From positions 1 through 18,030 of the forward strand of contig JASEIR010000022.1 of the NCBI GenBank assembly GCA_030017355.1: DNA of 18,030 bases, in the 5' to 3' direction. The translations under genes were made by a program, and so were the position numbers. This DNA comes from Actinomycetota bacterium (lineage in GTDB: Bacteria > Actinomycetota > Aquicultoria > Aquicultorales > Aquicultoraceae). Shown in pieces: positions 13,451-18,030 of the stretch (the stretch's first letter is position 1; every line of letters begins with the position of its first letter). The notes below the pieces were generated by a model. The model made no database searches. It was not told the origin of the DNA and saw nothing but the letters and a program-made list of their open reading frames with translations.

Positions 13451-14656
13451 CTATCCCTCCTCGCTTGGGCCGGCATCTTGTAGTTCTATTGACCCAAGCT
13501 CGTCTGCTGTAGGTAGAAGATGTCGCGGCAGGAAGGCTGCTCCTGCAACAAGCGTCGGTATAACTGCACTTGCAATAACTGTTGCTACCAAAAAGGAATA
13601 TTGTGCCTGTGTTACAATGCCGTGTGAGAAACCGTATAGTGCAGAAATAGTGCCAAAGGTTAATCCTGTAGACATCATTAATGTATAATACCATCGCTCA
13701 TTTCTCTCTTGCCGAAACAATCCAATAAATGGATACAGGCCAAAAATCTTTGATACCACCTTACCTCCTAATAGCATGAAGAAGATAAGCGGGGCAGATA
13801 TTAATGCGCTTAGAGAAACAAGAGTTCCCGCTCGAATAAAATAAAATGGTGTTAGAAAACCAATGGTTAAAGTGCGCAGTCGCCTAATCCAAAAGACATC
13901 TCTTGCAGCATTTCCAGCCAAAACCATTCCTGCAATGTACGCTGGTAGAACCGCCTCACTACCCGACCATAGAGCTAAAGCCCCCAAGCCAAAAAGGATA
14001 AACATGACCCACTTAGTTCTAATTGCAGCCGTCCGGTTTGCATAAATGCGTGTAAGCCAGTCAGAAAAATATGGCAATGAGGTTAAGACAGCAATGCTTG
14101 CAACAACAAAGATAATGGTCTTGTATGTAAATGGAGCAAATAATATACCAAGAGCTATAACAGTCCCTAAGTCATTAATAAAGCAAGCTCCCAAGATGCC
14201 TTTACCAAATTCTGTTCTATTAAAACCAGTCTCTAGCATGACAGCATAAACAACTGCCATAGAAGTTGTAGAAAGCGCAACACCGCTAAGCCAGCTTGCT
14301 TGGGAACTCCAGCCGAGAACATAATATGCTAATGCTGCACAGCCAAAAAAAGGCGCGAAGAATCCAATTAAGCCAATTACCGAAACTTCTTTAAGCTTCA
14401 TGCGGATTACATCGGGGTCAAGCTCAGCGCCAGCCAAAAAAGTCAGCACAACGGCTCCTGATGAAGCTAAAAAACGCAGCCATTCTAAATTAGAGCCCAG
14501 CGCGTCTGCTTTGCCAAAGTATGTTGCTACAGCAGCTGCAACAACGCCCACGCAGATTTCAACCAGTGCAATAGATATGCGTAGGTGATAGGCAATGATG
14601 GCAGATAAAATGGCTAGTCCAAGCCACAGAGAAGCAATTATGTAGAGTTGTTCCAC
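13451..14656 (-). CDS. Cation:proton antiporter, CPA/KefB-like (Na+/H+ exchanger family)
   Basis: A 401-aa inner-membrane protein of about 11-12 hydrophobic segments. Recognisable family parts are TFLAGAELDPDVIRMKLKEV (72-91), GVALSTTSMAVVYAVMLETG (125-144) and the ion-binding core FINDLGTVIALG (159-170) with Asn161-Asp162. An ND pair is usual for electroneutral exchangers, while electrogenic ones carry DD; the ion is not known. No C-terminal TrkA-N domain is present. GTG start at 14656, preceded in frame by a TAA; GGGAGG (14673-14668) lies 11 bases upstream, a long spacing. A decayed second copy lies at 11190-11282. Confidence 0.92.
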   Translation of the reverse strand: MEQLYIIASLWLGLAILSAIIAYHLRISIALVEICVGVVAAAVATYFGKADALGSNLEWLRFLASSGAVVLTFLAGAELDPDVIRMKLKEVSVIGLIGFFAPFFGCAALAYYVLGWSSQASWLSGVALSTTSMAVVYAVMLETGFNRTEFGKGILGACFINDLGTVIALGILFAPFTYKTIIFVVASIAVLTSLPYFSDWLTRIYANRTAAIRTKWVMFILFGLGALALWSGSEAVLPAYIAGMVLAGNAARDVFWIRRLRTLTIGFLTPFYFIRAGTLVSLSALISAPLIFFMLLGGKVVSKIFGLYPFIGLFRQERNERWYYTLMMSTGLTFGTISALYGFSHGIVTQAQYSFLVATVIASAVIPTLVAGAAFLPRHLLPTADELGSIELQDAGPSEEG

Positions 14657-15000
14657 AGCTTAAGAATCCTCCCTTCGCAAACCTACAGGCTTTAGCATAG
14701 TTTTTAAATGCTTTTAGCAAGTTTTGAATTGCAGCATATGTAGTCTTAGCATAACTACACTAATGCTTTGGAGGCCTACGAGGTAGGAGTCATCAGCTGG
14801 CCAAGGCAGATATAAGGGGACTCCATCCCAAAACTTTTACAAATTAAAAGCAAGTATACCATGGCAACCTTAAAAAATGCAATGCAAATATTTGAGGGCA
14901 TTAGGGTTCCTGTCATCAAATCTCGTTTTATGGTATTATGACTGAATGTATAACCCGTGCCTGTTCCTTATTGGCAATTCTTGGTTAAGGAGGCAATCGT
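14657..15000. other. Intergenic region between divergent antiporter and cyclophilin genes
   Basis: No gene seen in 344 bases. It holds the antiporter ribosome site (14668-14673), the cyclophilin promoter and ribosome site, and a segment at 14765-14824 with several pairable arms: GCTTTGG/CCAAGGC, GGAGTC/GACTCC and CCTAC-GAG-GTAGG. The first two pairs are interleaved, so a pseudoknot is possible if transcribed. I could not match it to a known riboswitch consensus. Confidence 0.5.
14911..14939 (+). promoter_or_regulatory. Candidate extended -10 promoter of the cyclophilin gene
   Basis: TGG followed by TATTAT (14934-14939) gives an extended -10; the -35 at the right distance (TGTCAT, 14911-14916, 17-base spacer) is weak, which extended -10 promoters tolerate. 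About 60 bases separate it from the start codon. Confidence 0.45.
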
Positions 15001-15636
15001 TTGAAAAGGTCTATATTTTTCTTCATAGGTTTTATGTTATTAATCGCAATGTTATTGATTCCAGTAATTGGATGTTCCTCAAGCGCAGGTAATTTATCCT
15101 CAGAAGTTCCTGGGATTGATGATCAAGAGATGCCAGCAGAAGCGCCATCTCAAACTACTACTACAAATTTGCCTAAGCCATCTAACAGGCCACGTGCGGT
15201 TATTGAAACAAATAAGGGCAAGATAGTTATTGAGCTCTTTCCAGATAAGGCGCCAAACACTGTTAATAATTTCGTTAAGCTTGCAAACTCTGGTTTCTAC
15301 AACAATATGAGATGGCATCGAGTTGTACCGGGATTTGTTATTCAAGGCGGAGACCCACTAAGTAGAGATAATGACCCAGGAAATGATGGAACAGGAGGTC
15401 CTGGCTATACTATCAAGGCTGAGTTTAACGATGCCCCTCATCTTAAGGGAACTGTTGCTATGGCACGTGCGCAAGATCCGGATAGCGCTGGCAGCCAATT
15501 CTATATTTGCCTTGAGCCTCAACCATCGCTAGACGGCAAGTATACGGTATTTGGGCAGGTAGTAGAGGGTATGGATGTTGTAGAGAGCATCCAGTTGTAT
15601 GACCAAATACAAAAAATCTACATGGAAAAGAAATAA
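15001..15636 (+). CDS. Lipoprotein peptidyl-prolyl cis-trans isomerase, cyclophilin type
   Basis: Folding catalyst anchored outside the cytoplasmic membrane. Residues 1-25 form a lipoprotein signal: positively charged MKR, a hydrophobic core, then PVIGC with Cys25 as the lipidation site. A Ser/Thr/Pro-rich linker (about 26-62) leads to the cyclophilin domain (about 64-211). It has ELFPDKAPNTVNNFVKLA (78-95), WHRVVPGFVIQGGDP (105-119) with catalytic-site Arg107, Phe112 and Gln115, GSQFYI (164-169), and a short C-terminal YTVFGQVVEGMDVV. Start is TTG with AAGGAGG (14987-14993) at 7 bases. It is followed by its own terminator and appears monocistronic. Confidence 0.95.
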   Translation: MKRSIFFFIGFMLLIAMLLIPVIGCSSSAGNLSSEVPGIDDQEMPAEAPSQTTTTNLPKPSNRPRAVIETNKGKIVIELFPDKAPNTVNNFVKLANSGFYNNMRWHRVVPGFVIQGGDPLSRDNDPGNDGTGGPGYTIKAEFNDAPHLKGTVAMARAQDPDSAGSQFYICLEPQPSLDGKYTVFGQVVEGMDVVESIQLYDQIQKIYMEKK

Positions 15637-15669
15637 GTAACTAGCCAAGTAAAACATGGTTATTTTTAG

Positions 15670-15706
15670 AGCAGAGGAGATTTTATCTCCTCTGCTTAAT
15701 TTTAAT
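15670..15706 (+). terminator. Intrinsic terminator after the cyclophilin gene
   Basis: Perfect 11-bp stem AGCAGAGGAGA (15670-15680) / TCTCCTCTGCT (15686-15696) with loop TTTTA, then TAATTTTAATT. The T-rich tail is on the plus side only, so it serves the cyclophilin gene rather than the convergent DUF1540 gene. Confidence 0.9.
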
Positions 15707-15729
15707 TCGCTGGAGAACAGACACAGCAC

Positions 15730-16032
15730 TTAAACACCGGTACGATATGTTAGGCAGTCTGCGTGCTCGCTATGGTGGGCAACCGTTATCCCTGGAGCCG
15801 TACAATCGTTGTTCAAATTAAACCGGCATTCGGTTACATTGCAAACAGATACATCGGGCATTCCCTGTGCGATTGGGCTTACAGCTTCCTGTGTAAAGGT
15901 ATCACATGTTGGGTGCATCTCGCCAACGTTTATGTCCGGAGCATGGCAGACGTTATTCTTGTTATAGCTACACTCATTGACTGTGCATGTCAGAACACGA
16001 CCAATTTCCATCTGTTGTTCTGGCTGCGCCAT
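15730..16032 (-). CDS. Cysteine-rich protein with two DUF1540 repeats
   Basis: A 100-aa protein made of two similar Cys modules. The first is CTVNECSYNKNNVCHAPDI with Cys16, 21, 29 and 43. The second is CNVTECRFNLNNDCTAPGI with Cys64, 69, 77 and 93. Both have spacing C-X4-C-X7-C followed by a Cys 13-15 residues later, as in DUF1540, which is common in spore-forming Bacillota and relatives; a metal-binding role is likely but unproven. The start is the ATG at 16032, with AAGGGAGG 8 bases upstream; a frame extension to 16083 runs through a hairpin and is rejected. Convergent with the cyclophilin gene. Confidence 0.9.
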   Translation of the reverse strand: MAQPEQQMEIGRVLTCTVNECSYNKNNVCHAPDINVGEMHPTCDTFTQEAVSPIAQGMPDVSVCNVTECRFNLNNDCTAPGITVAHHSEHADCLTYRTGV

Positions 16033-16051
16033 ATCAAAAACCTCCCTTGAT

Positions 16052-16074
16052 AATTCTTCGGCTACCGAAGAATT
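16052..16074 (-). promoter_or_regulatory. 10-bp hairpin in the DUF1540 gene leader
   Basis: AATTCTTCGG (16052-16061) and CCGAAGAATT (16065-16074) are perfect inverted copies with a 3-base loop, 4 bases upstream of the ribosome site on the minus strand. It could be an operator or an mRNA stem that affects translation; no T-run follows on either strand. Confidence 0.55.
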
Positions 16075-16187
16075 TATATCCAATTATCCCGATTTCTATC
16101 TGCACAGCCAATGCGAATTCAGCTATCTCCGGAATACGATTGTGTCCCCCTAGATTTAGCTGTGCCCATCGTAATTTAAATTACCAC

Positions 16188-16652
16188 CTAAATCTGATAG
16201 CAATATTCAACGCAGGGGTGCCCCTTACAGGTTATTTCGCCTTTGAAACGAAATCCAGCCCTCTCAAATGCTTTTATTGAAGGGATATTCTCGCGCGAAA
16301 TTTTGGCAGTTATTTTATTTACGGAAAGGTTATCTTTAGCAAAATCAATTGCCGCAAGGATGATAGGTGTTGCCAAGCGCCTTCCTCGATACTCCCTATC
16401 AATTGAGATACTTATCAAGCCGTCGTCGTATAAAATAACCTGGGCTATCGGAAGCCAGATGCCATCGCTTAATCCTTCCATGATAAGGTAATTGGTATTT
16501 GTATCAAGGAGCATAGCTGCAAAAGATTTTGAGAAGGTATCTAGCGGCACGATACCACTTTTTAGGTTCATCTTGCGGTTATCTGGATCATTTGCCCATT
16601 TATATGCTAGTTTAAGATCGCTCGGTTGTGCGGTTCGCGCTCTTACCTGCAT
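16188..16652 (-). CDS. GNAT family N-acetyltransferase
   Basis: A 154-aa acetyltransferase. The N-terminal RTAQPSDLKLAYKWANDPDNRK resembles RimJ/PseH-like GNATs. The core has ISISIDREYRGRRLATPIILAAIDFA, whose RGRRLA stands for the acetyl-CoA-binding R/Q-X-X-G-X-G/A loop. The C-terminal KISRENIPSIKAFERAGF is the usual end motif. The substrate is not deducible; PseH-like members act on amino sugars. ATG 16652 has only a weak AAGAG directly before it. It lies between the membrane-protein pair and the DUF1540 gene on the same strand, spaced by 96 and 155 bases, so co-transcription is possible but not evident. Confidence 0.88.
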   Translation of the reverse strand: MQVRARTAQPSDLKLAYKWANDPDNRKMNLKSGIVPLDTFSKSFAAMLLDTNTNYLIMEGLSDGIWLPIAQVILYDDGLISISIDREYRGRRLATPIILAAIDFAKDNLSVNKITAKISRENIPSIKAFERAGFRFKGEITCKGHPCVEYCYQI

Positions 16653-16748
16653 CTCTTATCACTACAGCTTTTATACCATACATATGCAGGTTTCAAAATC
16701 AGGAATTTTGCATTTTGAGTTATTTATCACCACACCAGCCAGGGTCTC

Positions 16749-17096
16749 TTATTCTAGTGCAAACAGACCAATAAACGGCGGAAATATCATAATAGCGGCA
16801 GCAATGATCAAGACGAAGATTATTATGGCTGACGTGCGAATGCTTATCCTTCTACCTCGGGCGATAGGATATAGAATAGCCCATGATATAAGCCATGCCA
16901 GGTAAGAGATTATATACTTGCCTGAGTAAGGTCCAAGGGTTTTGCTGAAAGTCAGAGCTTTGTTAAACGACTCATTGAGTCCCCCAAAGAATTGAAGTAA
17001 AGCCATCGTTATCAGACCAATTCCCGCTGCAATAAAAGCTGCCGAGACAGGATTCTTATCCTCCATGCCGCTGGTTTGAATTGGTTTATTGGTCAT
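16749..17096 (-). CDS. Small three-segment membrane protein, function unknown
   Basis: A 115-aa protein with three hydrophobic segments (about 18-38, 60-78, 86-112). Notable parts are NPVSAAFIAAGIGLITMALL (15-34), a GPYSGKY loop (55-61), a Trp-rich second segment SYLAWLISWAIL, a basic ARGRR turn, and FPPFIGLF near the end. I recall similar unnamed proteins (AGIG, GP-X-SGK, FPPF) next to a partner like the gene upstream, but cannot name a family. ATG 17096 has AGGAGG 8 bases upstream. It follows the 4-segment gene by 67 bases and probably forms a unit with it. Confidence 0.8.
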   Translation of the reverse strand: MTNKPIQTSGMEDKNPVSAAFIAAGIGLITMALLQFFGGLNESFNKALTFSKTLGPYSGKYIISYLAWLISWAILYPIARGRRISIRTSAIIIFVLIIAAAIMIFPPFIGLFALE

Positions 17097-17163
17097 GTTA
17101 AACGCCTCCTATTTCCGTGGTATTATGCACATGGCACTCAGTGCTATCAGCGGATTGATAGTA

Positions 17164-17640
17164 TTAAAGCCCCCCACCTAGAGGAGCAAATTTGGTAATT
17201 AGAGCACCCATACTGAACGCAATTAGAGCAAATATAAAAGCAGCTGTCAGGATTCCCAAAATCACCATGCGAACCCCTTGTTTTTCGACTAAATTGCGGT
17301 TGTAATAAAAAATCGCATAGAGCGCTGCTATAATCAGTATAGGGACAAAACCACCAATAAACTCCTTGTATTCCATAAGAACTGTATGAAGCCAAGGTCT
17401 ATTACTGGCAAGAATCAAGCTTCGTGGGCTATCCGGGATAGGGGCGCGGTAAAACTGGTAAACAAATGTCCCCCAGGAGTCATGAAAAAGCACTGCCAAT
17501 GCCATTATCGATACAATAATCTTTAGTCTCCTTACACGTTTTTCTGTAAGGTCCCATAACAGCTCTGCTGCTGCAGCAAACGCAAGTAAAAATATGGTTC
17601 CGAATATCCCATGTATAGCAGTTTGAACCTCAAGGCTCAT
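17164..17640 (-). CDS. Four-segment membrane protein with conserved-looking His, function unknown
   Basis: A 158-aa protein with four hydrophobic segments (about 8-28, 40-60, 97-113, 125-147). Histidines lie at membrane edges: His10 in AIHGIFG, His53 in LFHDSWG, His85 in PWLHTVLMEYKEF. This arrangement is compatible with haem or metal binding, which is only a guess. The product ends with ALITKFAPLGGGL. The start is ATG 17640 with GAGGTGAT (17652-17645) at 4 bases; a GTG three codons earlier is inside that site. A 15-bp block holding the ribosome site and ATG is tandemly duplicated upstream. Confidence 0.8.
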   Translation of the reverse strand: MSLEVQTAIHGIFGTIFLLAFAAAAELLWDLTEKRVRRLKIIVSIMALAVLFHDSWGTFVYQFYRAPIPDSPRSLILASNRPWLHTVLMEYKEFIGGFVPILIIAALYAIFYYNRNLVEKQGVRMVILGILTAAFIFALIAFSMGALITKFAPLGGGL

Positions 17641-17668
17641 AGTTATCACCTCGCATAGTTATCACCTC
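17638..17668 (-). repeat. Tandem duplication of the ribosome site and start codon
   Basis: On the minus strand GAGGTGATAACTATG occurs twice, one base apart (period 16), at 17668-17654 and 17652-17638. The upstream copy's ATG (17656) opens an 8-codon frame that ends in TGA past the real start, so it would overlap initiation at 17640. Confidence 0.9.
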
Positions 17669-18014
17669 AATTAGCCAATATGTTCAAAAACCCTTATTGC
17701 TAAACATTTAACAGCTATTATTTCAAGTGGAATCCTTTGGTAGGATCAAAAAGCATTCTTTGGCAGAAGCAAAGGAATGAAAATTAAGGAAGGTGGGTAA
17801 TAGGTTTTCTTGACCTTAGCTACGTCTTACCGTAAAGAAGTCACGAAACTGGTAATATTTACTATATTTTTCCAGTTATTTCTTGCTTATTGTCGCTTGC
17901 CCATCTAAAATAAGTAATAAGATTTCAATGGTTTGTGGGGGCGCTATCTAATAAGAAATACTCTTAAGTATCAAATTTCAGCATCTTAAAAACACTAAAG
18001 CAAGAAAAGAACCT
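17669..18014. other. Intergenic region with no recognised gene
   Basis: About 350 AT-rich bases without a convincing reading frame, tRNA or terminator on either strand. An imperfect inverted repeat, CATTCTTTGG and CAAAGGAATG (about 17754-17779), and a weak TTGACC (17810-17815) with TAAAGA (17833-17838) at 17 bases were seen; neither is linked to a gene in the window. Confidence 0.5.
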
Positions 18015-18021
18015 GGTCCCT
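18015..18021. repeat. Single GGTCCCT heptamer at the window edge
   Basis: One exact GGTCCCT unit, preceded by the degenerate GAACCT. It may be the start of another heptamer array continuing beyond the window; a lone 7-mer could also be chance. Confidence 0.3.
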
Positions 18022-18030
18022 AAAGGCCGG

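Noticed and set aside
14786..14800. CTGATGA core on the minus strand, as in hammerhead ribozymes.
   Set aside because: The following stem is not closed by GAAA and no matching stem III and cleavage site could be placed.
17810..17838. TTGACC and TAAAGA at 17 bases as a rightward promoter.
   Set aside because: No gene follows before the window ends and the -10 is poor.

Overview
The window reads as a chromosomal segment of a moderately AT-rich bacterium. It probably comes from an uncultured Gram-positive-type lineage (Bacillota or a deep Actinomycetota-like group). The reasons are the def-fmt-rsmB-(...)-rpe order, an FMN-riboswitch-controlled ribD-ribE-ribBA-ribH operon with a fused ribBA, strong AGGAGG-type Shine-Dalgarno sites, a DUF1540 protein and a two-CW-type cysteine protein. 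Species cannot be assigned from the window alone.

Layout. 1-308: only repeats, including a GC-rich inverted repeat, 7-bp tandem arrays and three hairpin units, just ahead of def. 309-3233: def, fmt and rsmB, for N-terminal Met processing, initiator tRNA formylation and 16S rRNA methylation. 3335-3532: a small Cys-rich two-CW protein on the minus strand. 3791-4456: rpe. 4458-8406: the riboflavin operon, with a sigma70-like promoter, an FMN riboswitch with a transcription-attenuation platform, then ribD, ribE, ribBA and ribH; 7-bp repeat arrays sit between ribD and ribE. 8467-10970: a cupin, an Fe-S-type Rrf2 regulator and gltX. 11033-11178: promoter and gene for tRNA-Gln(CTG). 11190-11740: gene remnants, namely a fragment of a second cation/proton antiporter and a broken isochorismatase-family gene. 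11849-12571: a toxin-antitoxin pair (RHH-type antitoxin and PIN toxin) with its own promoter and operator-like repeats. 12628-14656: a TauE/SafE-type transporter and a convergent CPA-type antiporter. 15001-15696: a lipoprotein cyclophilin with a strong terminator. 15730-17640: a minus-strand group comprising a DUF1540 protein, a GNAT acetyltransferase and two unnamed membrane proteins. 17641-18030: no gene seen.

How it works together. The first 11 kb is ordinary housekeeping (protein maturation, rRNA modification, flavin synthesis, Glu-tRNA charging). Its flavin block is self-regulated by FMN. From the tRNA-Gln gene onward the content looks accessory: decayed genes, a TA module and transporters.

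The least ordinary signal is a family of 7-bp tandem repeats. There are three different heptamers, often next to each other. They occur upstream of def, inside the rib operon and at the start of the TauE gene, with a single unit at the right edge. I did not find a clearly new defence or biosynthetic system. The best candidates for follow-up are the heptamer repeats, the gene graveyard after tRNA-Gln, and the unnamed membrane-protein pair at the right end.
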